Positions 1 to 12,790 of a stretch of DNA of 64,000 nucleotides are shown here, piece by piece. How positions within the stretch are numbered: the first letter of the stretch is position 1; each line of letters begins with the position of its first letter. The stretch covers positions 16,554,001 through 16,618,000 of the forward strand of contig OY292278.1 of NCBI GenBank assembly GCA_958496175.1, in the 5' to 3' direction. The notes under the pieces are model-generated. The model searched no databases, was not told the origin of the DNA, and was given only the letters and a program-made list of their open reading frames with translations. Position numbers and translations under genes: made by a program. Origin of the DNA: Sisyra terminalis. Lineage: Eukaryota; Arthropoda; Insecta; Neuroptera; Sisyridae.

Positions 1-175
1 CGGTAAAAGCGATCCCATGAAATGCCGCTGAGATATAGAAATTTAAAAATAAAAAATCAGAGTTTCCGTGTCTTTTCAATGGGAAATCTTTACACGTCTA
101 GGCCGAGGACTTAAAATTAATATTAAGGGCTCAAACTTTCAGAGAACTTTTATTTTTTATAAAAATATCACCCTA
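1..175. mobile_element. Right-terminal part of a long-TIR MITE
   Basis: The first 175 bases match, with divergence, the right terminal inverted repeat of the element at 23466-24293: shared blocks include AAATGCCGCTGAG, the run GCTCAAACTTTCAG and a terminal CACCCTA. The left part lies outside the window. The copy is clearly older than the one at 23466, with many substitutions. No coding capacity is visible. Confidence 0.75.
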
Positions 176-3100
176 ATATAGTTAGACCTATACAGCTAGA
201 CCCCATTCGATATGCTGCCCTTTTTGCTCCATAATAAGGTGGATACCAAGATAAAACATCTAATTTTCAAATATTTAATTTTTTAATCAATTTTTATTAA
301 TTTTAACAAAACTTCTTATAAAATACATACTTTTTTTTAAAAATAATTAACTTCAAAAATATTTTTCAAAGATCAATGTACCTCACAGCTCTATTCTTAT
401 CAATACTTATGGTATAAACTTCTACATTCTAATCTTAATTCGCGCGAAGACGTCAACTATATCATCGTAATCGATTTCTTGCACTAATTGAGATTCAATA
501 GATAACAATGCCAGGGCATTAAGTAAATCTAGGTTCACATTTACTCATTAGTAACTTTTCACTCCTTCCCGGGTGGAAAAAGATCGTTCTCCTGAATTAT
601 TTAGCGTTGATATTCAAAAAATGCACAGAGCAATGTTAACATTAGCGTTCATATCTCGAAGATTCCCTGATGTAATATATTCTATATATTTTCGGATATC
701 TTCAATATTGAATCTTTAAGAATATAATGGAAGAGAATACAATCATGTACGAAGGCCTCTTCTAAATCGTAAGTGTACTAGATAGTCTTACTAAACAAAG
801 ATTGAATTTAACAAAAAGTTCTATGGTTCATTTAGACACATGAAATGATGACTACTTACCAGACTTTTATCTTTAAAAACTACAAGTAAAATTTAAATTT
901 TTCTAAGATATTATTTTTATGGAAGAATTTTTTTTTCGAAAATAGTTTTAAACAAAAGACTTGCTTTTCTAAAAGAAATTCGTGATAGCTTAAATTCAAC
1001 TAGTCCTTTAAATAGTTTTCTGGATTATTTGAGGTATCAAAATGGCATAATTTTTGACGAAAAAATTTCGAGTCGAATAATCGAAGTGATAATAAATTTT
1101 ATTCCCAATTTAGATTAAAAGCAATCAAACGTCGCCTAATTTTCCATCCTTATTGTATGGACTGTATTTTACATTAAAATATGATAGACGTAAATGTATA
1201 CTTTTTTCAATATAAAAAAGGTATCGTTCAAATTGGACTACTCTGATAAAACTCATGGATAAAAAAATTCACCTCTTGCATCATTTTCCTTAATTAAACC
1301 GAGTTCATTTACTGTCACTTTGGTTTTTAGGTCAGTGCTTTTTTGATTCACCTACAAAGTTTAAAAATTTCACCTCAATTATTTCCTTGATGTTCCCTTC
1401 TTTACATTTTCCTGATTTTTCAGTAATGCAATATTTCAAAGAAAAAAATTGGTAAATTATGTTAAATTTAATTTAACTCACACGTCAATACACACAATAT
1501 TACCAATTCATAGTTATAGTTTAATCAACGCAATGCAATTAAATTAAAAGCAAACATTTAAATTGCTAATATTTACTAAACTATTCCACGTGAATGCAGA
1601 GAGCTGTAATTTATTAAACATTGATAGATTAGCCAAAGAGATCGTTGCATTCTAACAACCGCATTGAAAACTCTTTTATGCGATCAATGTAACTATTAGT
1701 TCTCCGTGAAATCAAACACTGCAGATATTTACAGGATATCAACATTGGGGAAACATTGGCGAATTTTAAAGTATTTTTACGTAATATAAAAGAAGCGGCA
1801 AAATGTGCGGGTTTTTATTATTAATAGGACAAATAATGTGATGTTCATAAGAGTTTTATCATGTTTCATATTGAGACAGGATTGGAGTCACATAATACAC
1901 ATAAAATTTATTTACGAGTATTGAGACACCGCATAACTCCTTGTGGGAAATGAAATGAACTGTAGGAAACCATGGAAGGGTAGAAAATAAATCCACAAGA
2001 TATATTGACCTAGTAAACCTCGAGTTACCTGCAATATATTTGACAGTGTCAATGTGAATTACGTTCAATTTAATTTGTAAAATTTGCATCATTAAATTGT
2101 TGTTGGATTTAAATTTTTTCTAACTTCCTTTTTTATATAACATTTTGTTCATTTAGTAAATGGTATTTAATCAACCATAACATAATCAAAACATTGAATT
2201 ATAATTTGATTAAGTTTAAAACTAATCAATCAATCGATTAGGCAAATTAATAGAAGGGTGCCAACGTAATTTTAGATCATCAGGAAATTAGTTTGTTACC
2301 TCACACTACTATCATTAAATTTATATAGGTATTACCAAAATCGCCAATATTGTATTTATCTAATACTTGCTACCACCTGCTCGCTTCGCTAGACAAATCA
2401 TAAAATCTAAATTTAAACTATGAATAGAATATTTCCTTAAGTATGTAAAATAAATTATTTGTCAACTAACTTCTACAGAAAAAAATGCAATAATACTTCC
2501 ATATTTTTCGCCTCTTATATTTAATACAGTTAATAATCTACGTAATTTAATAGTTAGTTTTAAAACAGTATTTAAAGAAATACTCAATTAAAATAATATA
2601 TAAAAAAAAATCATTTAAAGTATAAACAACATTCTAAGTATTCCCATCAGGTGCTAAGAACACCATATAATAAGCATATAATAAGCAGTCCGTCTTTAGA
2701 TCAATTCCTGCTGCTTTAATGATTGATTTTGTGCTTTATTTACTATCATAACGACCACAACTTTATGGGAAACTGTAGTCTTTTAATCTCAAATGGATAC
2801 TTTGATGGTATAAGTGGTATCCTTGGTATAAATATTGATTCACCCATTGAGATGAATGACTAGAGTAAACGTACTCCATAAGCTCCATATTAAATTTAAA
2901 TTATCATTTCTCCTCAATTTCCTAAGTGCTCGTTCCCCTTTTACAGTAAAATTGTACAAAATTTACTCTCTTTTCTCAATTTTGGTATATGGACAAGAGT
3001 AGAATAGTTCCAACGACGGCCATGAGAAAGTGCTGATTTAATAATAAAAAAAGATAAAAAAAGGGAGGATGGTGATCATTAAATTTTTGACTTAATGAAC

Positions 3101-6100
3101 ACGTACACTCTAGTCATTTAGCTCTATGGATTCAACTTGAACTCAGGAAATAAAAAGTGGCTTCTACCAAATGTTTATATAAGGTTTTCACACCTAATCT
3201 GGTGCAAAACTTGCAATTGATTTTTAATAATTGTAAAACTTTGCCAGACTGAGATTTAGTGATAGCATTACGGGAGCATCCAATTTCAGGATAAATGTTT
3301 GGGATGGAATACCAAGTTTATGGAATTCCAAGATTTTGTGTATTTAGGAACTCTTCATTATAGCATCAACCGTGTTCATCAAAGTATCCACTTACCTATT
3401 GAGATATTCTAACCCTTGGAACAATATTAATTGTCATTAGCATTTTTTTGTCCTTTGATCACCAAAAGTTTCGTTTTCATTTTTAATTCAAACCAAAAAA
3501 TTAAAATGGAAAACATTATTTAATTTTTAAAATCAATTCATTTTTCATGATAAGTGGCGCTTTAAATTGTTGATTAGACCACATATTATCCCATAAAAAT
3601 TTTGTCACCCTTCTTCACCCTTTTAGGTGAAGAATTTTCATAACTATTTTCTTAGTAGATGTCCACATTGTTTATGGAGTAAATTTTCCAAATTTTTCGT
3701 TTAAACGACCAGTGCCTTTGATTGTGCGATGGTCCATCAGTCAGTCAGGACAAACGATTTTATAAGTAGATTAGTTTAAATATTTGTAAAATAATCCATG
3801 ATTTTTAAGTTTCACAAACTACATTTTTGTCCTTGATTTCTAATTTTATTTAAGAACCCAGTTTGTATTTTGTAAAATTCATACTTTCGTCTATCTTTCC
3901 TCGTTTAGTAACTATAAAAGAATATAACAATATACTATTGTTATTTCAATATGCTTGTTCAGAAATGTTTTCTAGAAAGTTTTCAATTGTAAAACTTTTG
4001 TAGAAAATGAACTTAATGATTAAAATAATCGCTTATTTTTTTTTTCTCTGTTTACTAGCGTACTAGCGTACTTACTTGCGTAGTAAAATTACTCCTGTTA
4101 GCATCGTCTATCCCTGGCAAGGTTATTCAAATTGGGGTAGTCCAGTAGTCCATTTTCCGTTTCAATTAATCCAGATTTTCAATTCGTCTTCTTCCTTTTC
4201 TCTTGGGGTCTTCCCGTTTGCGTTCAAAACATAAAGTAAGAATCCTTTTTTTCTCAGCTTTGTATATGCTGAATATAAACAACTATAAAAACAAGGTTAT
4301 TATAATAGAATAGCTATATTCTTCAATTAAAATAATCTGTGAAAATACACAACTGACTCCTTATCAATTTCATTTATAAATAATGTAGTATGTGTACACT
4401 TTCTACAGATTACAAAAACTAAGTCAAAAATCGATTGTATGATGTAAAAGTAGGTACATAGGTTATAGTTGATATTATTAAACATGTTTAATACTTCGGT
4501 TCTAACAAACAAGCTTTCCTTTAAGTGAAACCGTTGTGTTTTCAAGCACACCTACTTATGAACACAAGCTTCTTCATCGGAGTTGTAGACACAAGCATTG
4601 TTATTTTCACGATGAGTTTCCTTAGCTTAAAAAGATGAAAATATACCATAATGTCCTATATTATAAAGTCTTTTAATTTTTTTTATAAACTTTATAAAAG
4701 AAAATATAAAATTTTAAAAAATACACACAACAATGACTTCTTCTCTAGCATAATTTTATTATTTTAATGTGGTCAATAATTTCAAAATATTTCCATTGAA
4801 TTGTTTAAAAGTCACATAGAATGTAAAACAAATTAATTTTTGTTATATGCTTAAAGGATAGCCTGCAGCGCCAATTAACTAGAACTAAAGAAGGATCTTT
4901 CAGTACTCCACTATAAAAAATAATGAAAATTTACTGCTTACTAAACTTTCTGATCAATCCTGTAAAAAAACAGGACCGTAGTGGTTTAGATGATTGCAAA
5001 TCCGTTGAGGTTTTATATTGTGTATCAATGCAAGTTTTGACTATTGCTTAACCGAAGTGTAGTTATGGAGAGTGTTATATCTATTTATAATGAAGATATT
5101 GATTTTTGTATATTGCAACTTTGAAATTAACTGTGGATTTTATTTGAACTCTTGTCAGGTGTATGTGGATATTTGTTCCTTCATCTCTGGGGAAATTAAG
5201 AGTTTTCCTGGATTGGTTCCATTGATATATGAGCGTAACGCTTCTCTTAATATTTATTTATTTTCCTTGTTTATGATGCAAAACAACTAATTACTTAATT
5301 TACTGTTCTGCAAACAAATAGTTTCTATAATGTCATGCATAATGCAGAAATAAATTACGTTGAATAATCACTATATATTCCAGCTATAAACTTTGTATTT
5401 TTTTCCAAAAGTGTTCTATTTATTGGCCTAATCTACATCATCATCAAAACATACATCAAAAGGCGAAATTATTTTTTTTCGTGAAATATAAATGTTTCTT
5501 TTATTTTATCACGGAAGAGATAATAAATCTGTATTCTTTTATTATTTAATCATTTTTAAAATTTACCTTTTTAATCAAAACCGATTAATTTTTATCCCTT
5601 TTGGGAAAGAGTCTAAGATTTAGCAGTTTTAGTGGATCGAATTTTAATATTTGGTAATTACAGAAAATTAAAATATATTCATATTCCAAAAATGGTTTCA
5701 AACAATTCCAAACCTTCAAATAAACGGTGAAAATTTCACTGAATATTTAAAATATTTTATGATTGTTTTTCCCACTCAAGCACAAAAAATTCCCATGAAA
5801 ATAAATTAGATTAATTGTTTTAACAAATTGCTATATTTAATTTTTATCTTGGTTCAAATTTATATTTTTCTGGACCAACCACAAAATGCCTTAATTTATA
5901 TTTGATTAGTTCATATTTTTGTGTAGGTACAGAAAACTATGACGTTGTCGGTATTTTGTTATATATACATTTACAATTCTCTTTTCCCGAGACCTTTTAG
6001 CCTATTTCCCAAAGGTTTTCATTTCATTGTAACTGTTTTGGTGCACGTTTTCGTATATTATATTATAAAAATGACGTGAGAGCTTTAATGTTTTATTCAC

Positions 6101-6619
6101 ATTCTTTCACTTCGTTTATTTCAAATAAAAATTTAAATGTCTGAACTTTCTTTGTACTTTAAAATAGAATGCAAAATTACGTCTATTTACGGCTTAACGT
6201 TTAATGCGAAAATAAAACGAAACAAAACTCATCTGCATAATTGCAAATTAGCTTTATTTCTTCATTTTTCATTTTTCAATTTGGGGGAGAAAATTTTCTT
6301 TTCTGGGCTATATATTAATAAAGTACCATGGTAGTTCTATATAAAATATTCATTTAAAAAGATTTAATACAAAAAGTAGTAAAAAGTTTTAAAAATTAAT
6401 GAGAAAATCAACGTTAATGGATCCTTTTCTGAGAGGAAAACGTTTAATGCTTGATGTTGTAGAAGTGAAACTGGAAAGTCCCAAGAAAAGACGAAGAAGA
6501 CGAATTGAGATCCAATTGAACCTAAAATTCTTTTGTTCGAATCGTTAATCGATTTCGGACATTGAGACGTATTCATGACACAAGCCTTCTCCATGTTTCT
6601 ATATCCTCTACAGTTCTCA
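176..6619. other. AT-rich intergenic or intronic DNA, no gene seen
   Basis: I see no convincing exon here; the open frames are short and of very biased composition. Weak repeat traces occur at about 3590-3780, where a 'caccc...ttttaggtga' block is followed by a 'cagtcagtcaggacaaacgattttat'-type string. A related '(c)cctaaaagagt' block recurs at 7425-7450 and 8108-8130, so these are probably fragments of one dispersed family. Confidence 0.6.
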
Positions 6620-6624
6620 TAAAT

Positions 6625-7010
6625 ACTAATATATAAAATTCTTACGTCTGTCTGTACATTTCGATTTTGAACCCAATTTTAAGGTAAATATTTGTTTCAA
6701 GAGGCTCTTATTCCAAATTTAAAATTTTTAAAATTTTTGTCTATCTGTGTGCCTGTCTGTGTGTCCCGATTTAACTAAAGAACGGAAAACCCGAATTGAA
6801 TGAAATTTGGTATTAAGATACAACACAATTTCCCACATACTATAGGCTACTTATCATTCCAAAAAAAATAATAAGGGAAGGTATTCCCTAGGGATGAAAA
6901 TATAAATTTTTACTTTAGACAAGTGAATTATATATCACTGGAAAGGTAATTAAAAGTTAGAAAATTAAATGTAAAAATATTTTTAGTTGAACTGATAAAA
7001 AGCACATTAA
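6625..7010. repeat. Dispersed repeat fragment (TCTGTCTGT type)
   Basis: The stretch carries 'cttacgtctgtctgtac', then a second 'ctgtgtgcctgtctgtgtgt' block, then 'aacggaaaacccgaattgaatgaaatttggta'-like text. This style of sequence is recognisable as a high-copy dispersed insect repeat, but I cannot name the family. No open frame of note runs through it. Confidence 0.45.
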
Positions 7011-7080
7011 ATTCAATTTAAATTTTAGAAAATTGCTTCTTTGAATTATAAAGCTTTATATATATAACACACATAGTTGA

Positions 7081-7160
7081 TGTTAATAGCATAATGGTTT
7101 ATGTATCTGACATTCTATGCTCCTAATTATAAAGACGTGGGTTCGAATCTTACCCCAAAC
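7081..7160 (+). repeat. tRNA-like sequence, probably tRNA pseudogene or SINE head
   Basis: An A-box-like TAGCATAATGGTT is followed about 40 bases later by a good B-box-like GGTTCGAATCT inside a T-arm-like stem (GTGGG/CTTAC). A convincing 7-bp acceptor stem does not form between the two ends, so a functional tRNA gene is unlikely. A T-rich tract follows at once. This is best read as a tRNA pseudogene or the tRNA-derived head of a SINE. Confidence 0.4.
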
Positions 7161-7244
7161 TTTTTATTTTATTTTATTTTTTTACAAAATTGTTGTAAAT
7201 AGACCCTTAGAGTTGCTCAATAAGGAAATATTAACGAAAAAAAG

Positions 7245-7282
7245 TAATAGTAGTAGTAGTTATAATAATAATAGTAATAAAA
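7245..7282. repeat. Imperfect (TAG)n/(TAA)n microsatellite
   Basis: A run of TAG triplets is followed by TAA/TAG triplets. Confidence 0.7.
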
Positions 7283-7669
7283 CTTAAAGTAAATACGTTT
7301 TTAAAACCATACATACATAAAATCCTGAATTTTCATATCCCCTCTGACTGATGAAATTTTAATATTCGATGTATTCCTTTTAAGAAGTAGACATTTGATA
7401 AGAATTTTTATTTTGAAAATTCCTACCCTAAAAGAGTAAAAGGGGTAATAGGGACTAAGTTTGTATGAGAAAATGTAGAGTTAATCAACAATCCAAATTT
7501 TGAATTTAATAGGTGTAGTTAATAAATACATAATTAATTGATAATAAGTTTCTATTTTCGATATATCATTTTAACTACAGCATTTTAAATAACGTCATTT
7601 CACTTAATTAGTATGAAAGTTTAGGTAGTAGGTACTTATACCAAATACCAAAGAGGCGGTTTTTACTTT

Positions 7670-8128
7670 TTGTTGGTTTTTCAACAATCAAACTTTTTTA
7701 AAATTTATTTTTATGAACCAATGATTGTGACCCGAAGCAATTATTTAACATTAAGGGAGCAATTTTTTGTTATATATTTCATCGTCAATCAAAAAATAAA
7801 ATCTTCCAAACCATCTTTTCTTCGGTATTTAGAAAAATTTGAAAACGTATTATTGTCATTGAAAATAAAAAAAATATTCGTATTTACTTCCACGCTTTCT
7901 ATCTATTTCCAACAATTTTGTGTGTACAACGTCAAAATGTGTGATATCGAATTGCTTTTTAGTCATGGTAATCAAAATGAAGAAGGACATTTTTTTTTTG
8001 TTTTACATTGTATTTTACAATATAAATGCTTATTTGTTTCGATGAAATTTGGAAAGTGTTTTTCTTATACGATACAGATATATGTAATAAGAAAAGGATT
8101 TTTGATAATTCCTCCCCTAAAAGAGTGA
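7670..8128 (+). other. Long open frame of unknown status
   Basis: This is a 152-codon stop-free stretch with a TTG, not ATG, at its left edge. It is unusually long for such AT-rich DNA, but its composition is dominated by F, I, L, K and Y, as expected for non-coding AT-rich sequence. Its 3' end runs into the 'cctaaaagagtg' dispersed-repeat block. I recognise no domain. It may be a chance frame or a relic of a repeat-encoded protein. Confidence 0.15.
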
Positions 8129-8219
8129 AAAATGGTGGCAAAGTTTGTACGGCATAACGTCTAATAAACAATCGAAATTTCAAATTTAATATATATTTCT
8201 AAAAAAAGTTAATTTCATA

Positions 8220-8937
8220 AATGAGCATAACGCTTTTTGACTTTCACATATTGTAAACCTGAAAATCCGATATACATAATCACAAATAAATACATTAATG
8301 AGCGAATATCGAATAGCGAGAAATTCGGCGAACTGAAAAAAAATAGTTTAATTATATAGTTGAAATTCAGATATTTTAATAATAAGTGCATTGATACACA
8401 ATGGTTATACTTGATTATGGAAGAACTGGGTTTCGTGCGTTTGAACAAATTTTAATTTTGCCGTAGTTTTGTACATTTCAGTAGTGTAAAAGTTGAGACA
8501 ATGAAATGGGATTTCTACTAATATTCTTAATATCTAGGCGAGTGTTTTGATAACTTTTGACTGTTTTAAGTCATAATTATGACAGACTTTATTGAACTTA
8601 ACGATAGTTTTTATTTATGTATAGATGGTGATTGATTTACGGATTAATTGGTTCACGGTAGGTATATGGAATAGACCATACTCTTTTTACATGTTTATAA
8701 ATATTTTTTGAAAATTAATTGATCATTATATATAACTATTTTATTCTAAGTAACAGTTTATTAAATGTGTCTTTTTAAAGTTGACAAAATAGTGTTTTTA
8801 AGTATGATTAAGTTTTTCGTAAAAAAAATAAGAAAAATAATAATTTTCCTATGCCACGACAAATAGCAAATTTAAAAAGAAAATATAATCTACACGTACG
8901 TTACGCAGACGAAGTCGCGGTAATCAGCTAGTTATTG
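8220..8937 (-). repeat. CTAGCTGA-type dispersed repeat, copy 1
   Basis: Read on the minus strand it begins with CTAGCTGATTACCGCGACTT, continues 'cgtctgcgtaacgtacgtg', and contains a block reading 'cactattttgtcaactttaaaaagaca'. The same order of blocks occurs at 40573-40745 and, interrupted by a LINE, at 42473-45420. The match to the last copy continues through the 'gtatggtctatt' and 'cccagttcttccataatcaag' blocks. No coding sequence is seen. The family has TIR-like ends (see the 42473 copy). Confidence 0.7.
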
Positions 8938-8939
8938 AT

Positions 8940-11216
8940 AATTACTTCTTATTACTTCTGCTACTGATATATCTGTGAGAACTCTGATTTGATTTCTATA
9001 TTAAATCGGAGATATATTTTCACATAATGTATACATGCAAAGGAAAGTTTTCAATTTTTACTATTTTCAGAATTGTCGACTTGATTTAGAAAAATCTTGG
9101 CTAAAAATTCTGGCATTTGAAAAAGTTTAGATATCTCAACGCTGATGTAGTACAAAAAATGAGCATTATTTAATTTCTTTAAACCCATTTTTTAAACAAA
9201 TCTTCTAAAACAACGATAATTGAAATTCCTCTGTTATGTAAAACCATGCCAAAATCCTGTAACACATTCTGAAGGAGTTATGAAAGCAATTTAATTTCAT
9301 ATTGCGGCCATCAAACAAAATTATATATGTGTTCTCATGAGCATAAAGTGAACAGAGTGTAAGACCTTTGAAATTCTCATCATTTTATTACAATTTTTTA
9401 GTGGTTTCGTATCTTTTCAACAGAAACGATGAGTTTTGAAATACTTTTTTCATATTTTTTTTTGGTTAAAAAATATCCAACACTTATAGCAATCATTATA
9501 TTATGTGGAACAACCAAAGTATATTATTCATAATAGGAATGTTTAGTATGCCGTCATCTGCAGATATTATGTTTATTGATTATTTTTCTTCCAATTACAT
9601 TTTTCGTCTTCAATTAATTTAAAATCAAATGTTTTGAGAAAGAGAAGAATTGATGTGAATTCTGAGTTTATAAATGCGTAAGAAAGAAGGAAAAAATCAA
9701 AGGAAATTTACTGAAATAAATTCATTATTCACTTTCTTTCATAAAATTATTTTGTTCTTGCTCAAACTGTGTTTTTGATGTTTCGTTTTCAGACTTTTGT
9801 GTTTTACAAAAATATACCTAATATACGTATTTATAGAAGGAAACCTTACATTCGGTTTCATTTGTATAATTAGAGGCCCAGGAGGTTTACAGATACCTCT
9901 TTTATACTTTGTTCAATAACTTGAAGCTTTATAATAATATTTCATTAACGGATTATTATTGTTTTTAAATAACTTAAATTTCAATAAAACTTTGCATAGA
10001 TTTTAGAAAAAAAAATTACCTTTATCTAATAAAAAAAATTATAAACTTTTTTAGCATTACTTATTATACAATTTAATTTCTGAGATAAAAGTTATTATGG
10101 AATAGAGTGAGCTATTTAACGATGGATGATACTTAAAAATTGGAGCTTATAGGTTGTGACGAATTTATATAGCTACTTCTTACAAACAATGCCATGATAT
10201 GATTCATAAAATAAGTTTACTTTAAAAATTCGAATGAGTTTCCATAAGAATACATTTTAAACAGAAGAGAAAGCATTTATTGGTCCTACGTAAAACCTGA
10301 TTAGAAGTTTAGTTTTGCATGGGTAACAGTAACTTCAGATGCGTACACAAATCTGCATAAGAAAAAAAGGAAAGAAGAAGAAACAACAATGGAAAGAATT
10401 TTTCGTATTTCGGAAAAATAATTAACTGAAATCAACAATAATTTATAAAAATAATTTTTATTTTTAAAAATTTGACCTTTATTTCGCCTCTGCTACTGGT
10501 TCTTCTGATTTGAAGAAATAGCTCAAAAAACAACGCGAGAATTATTAGCATGATTACTCAATAATCTATTTAAAAAATAAATAACATCTATTCAGTACAC
10601 CAAATATGATAATATTAGAATCAAATGAAAATGCATTTCCTAGTAATTTCCATTTCCACCTACAATGCGTTAAAAATAAAAGAAAATGTAGGTGGATTCG
10701 TGAGCCAGATTTTATATTATGTTCATTAATTAATAAATTTATTTCAAACAAAAATATATTCTATTAAATTGGATGTATACTCCCTTATATAATACAACAA
10801 AAAAAAAAACTAATCAAAAATTTAATTTAAATTTTTCAATAGAGATAATTAGATTTCGGGTTTTTTAAAACGTGTTCAAAAATATTATAGAAACGCACGC
10901 AGGATATTATCATGGAATTTTTATTTTACAAGTTTTGTACAAATATTTTCGTAACATTATTTTATACGCCTAAAATAATTAATTAATATTGCAAAATATT
11001 AACGTTGTATTTAAAAAAGAACACAATATAACATACCTACCGATTTTTAATTGAAATAAAATTAAAATTAATTATATTTATGAAACTACAAGAAAATTAT
11101 GCATTTTTTCACAAGCAATCTAATATTTTATAGTTCAATTGTAAATTTAAAGGTATAACTGACAAGTATGATGCATTAAAAATAAACTTACTCTTTTTTA
11201 TTGAAGGAATCAATAC
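8940..11216. other. AT-rich DNA, no gene seen
   Basis: I see no open frame, structured repeat or splice-bounded exon that I can support in this stretch. Confidence 0.6.
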
Positions 11217-11226
11217 TGCAGATAAT

Positions 11227-11591
11227 AGATGATAAAATTAAGATCTCAGCTTTTATTTTTTTAAATAAGAAGACAATTCAGGTTATTGAAGATCGTTTTT
11301 TTTTTTAAATATTTTTATTATTCAATTAGCTACGTATCGTTACTTATCGTAACTTCATCAGGCTTCTTGATTCACAAAAATAAAATATTTTCAATTTAAA
11401 TTCAATAAATAAAATTTCTTTATTTATTGATTTTATTTATTGAATTTAAATTGAAAATATTTTATTTTTGTGAATCAAGAAGCCTGATGAAGTTACGATA
11501 AGTAACGATACGTAGCTAATTGAATAATAAAAATATTAAATAAATAAAAACGATCTTAAATAACCTGAATTGTCTTCTTATTTAAAAAAAT
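11227..11591. mobile_element. Hairpin element with Penelope-like terminus motif, copy 1
   Basis: Two nearly identical arms, about 11256-11410 and 11440-11590, are inverted around a roughly 25-base centre. A further unpaired tail at the left (11227-11255) contains GATCTCAGC. The unit is flanked by a perfect 10-bp direct repeat TGCAGATAAT (11217-11226 and 11592-11601), so it inserted as one piece. Each arm carries CCTGATGAAG, a 5-bp hairpin GTTAC/GTAAC, then GATACGT. One end is complete and the other is an inverted shortened copy, the arrangement known for terminal repeats of Penelope-like elements. No protein is encoded. The family assignment is inferred from the shared motif with the endonuclease relics elsewhere in this window. 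Confidence 0.75.
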
Positions 11592-11856
11592 TGCAGATAA
11601 TTATAGCATTTGTAATTCAAAGTAGCAAAGTAGTTCAAATGATATCTGGTTTCACTGTTATAACTTTAATCGTAAGATCATATCATTTTGTTTAATATAA
11701 AGTTAAGGGACTGTTTTTAAAAAGGTTGAAAAGGTTCTAAGATTATTATCAAACACTTAAACACATATCATATCAGGGAAAGATAATGTAGCGATAAAAT
11801 AACTAAAATTTTATGGGGAACTATTTTGACTGGGTTGTTTGCTACATATGTATCTA

Positions 11857-12484
11857 CAGTCCCTGGCCATATTATTAGATGCACTTAAGATTTTATACAA
11901 AATTTACATATTTTACTAAATTAAATTTAATGTTATTTACTTTTAACATTAAAGAAAGTTGAATTGATTTTTAACAAATATACTTTCTGGATAACGGTAA
12001 AACTTTGTTTTTTATCCCTATTACCTTACTTTAGGATAACAGCCTTAATTTGAAACCCATTGAAAATATGTGGAAATTGCAGAAGAAAAAAGTAGCTAAA
12101 GAGGTGGTCATAACAGAAAAATAGCCCTTAGAAAATATATTCCTGTATGGAATCATCATCCATAAATACGCAGACGGTATTGTCCTACATAAACTCCATA
12201 TTGCGCAGAATGGGAACTTAAATATCATTAAAAGGGCTTTTAATTAAATATTTTACAATTCAGCTCACCATAATTAAGAAAATGTTTAATTTTTTGATGG
12301 TAAAAATTTATTTTTAGTGAATATGATTTTTGGGCATGCTAGTTGGTAATAAACGTATAAATAAAAAAAATAAAGTTTGTACAGAAAAATTAAACCCAAC
12401 CAAAAATATGGACCCAAAATAAAATAGTTCACTACAGGTTGTATACAAAACTTATAGTGCGTCTTTTAATATGGTCAGGGGCTG
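11857..12484 (+). mobile_element. Tc1/mariner-type element, internally deleted, 628 bp
   Basis: Terminal inverted repeats of about 28 bp start CAGTCCCTGGCCATATTA on the left and CAGCCCCTGACCATATTA on the right, read inward. TA dinucleotides sit directly outside both ends (11855-11856 and 12485-12486), the hallmark target duplication of this superfamily. The interior holds a transposase relic at about 12030-12240. At 628 bp it is well below the usual 1.3-1.7 kb, so it has lost much of its gene. Confidence 0.85.
12030..12240 (+). pseudogene. Tc1/mariner transposase C-terminal relic
   Basis: The plus strand reads LNLKPIENMWKLQKKKVAKE, which matches the conserved 'SPDLNPIEN(L/V)W...LK' block that precedes the last catalytic acidic residue of Tc1-like DDE transposases. 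A stop follows soon after (K-stop after VVITE), and the N-terminal DNA-binding and first catalytic regions are not recognisable. The fragment lies between the TIRs of the element at 11857-12484. It is non-functional. Confidence 0.8.
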
Positions 12485-12677
12485 TAGTACAAATCATGCT
12501 TAAATAAATGCAATATTATTTTATGAAACTCGTCAATCGTAATTTAAATATTTTAAAATTAATTACTTTATCATACTTCTTTCTTTTGCTCTATAAAAAA
12601 ATATTTTTTTTAATAAAACGAGTACTATTTAATCAACTGGGCTTTTGAAAAAATAAGTCACTGATTTTTTCATATAC

Positions 12678-12790
12678 AGGTAGCCCTCGACTTACGCCGG
12701 AGTTCCACTCCTAAAAAACCGGATTAAAATGAACCTTTTTATAATGGCAGTTTTGAAATTAGATGCCATCACGTAAACAATAGTCATATG
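12678..12790 (+). mobile_element. Possible left end of a pogo/Tigger-like element
   Basis: TA is followed by CAGGTAGCCCTCGACTTACG, which resembles the terminal repeats of pogo/Tigger-class elements (CAG...CCTCG). I found no matching right end within the next 2 kb, so this is at best a truncated copy. Confidence 0.35.

Noticed and set aside
4062..4090. CTAGCGTACTAGCGTACTT as a tandem repeat
   Set aside because: There are only about two and a half short units, which is within chance expectation.
11483..11513. A complete hammerhead ribozyme
   Set aside because: CTGATGA and GA(A/T)A are present and a stem II-like hairpin forms, but no stem III with a following UH cleavage site could be seen here or in the other copies. 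Only core resemblance is claimed.
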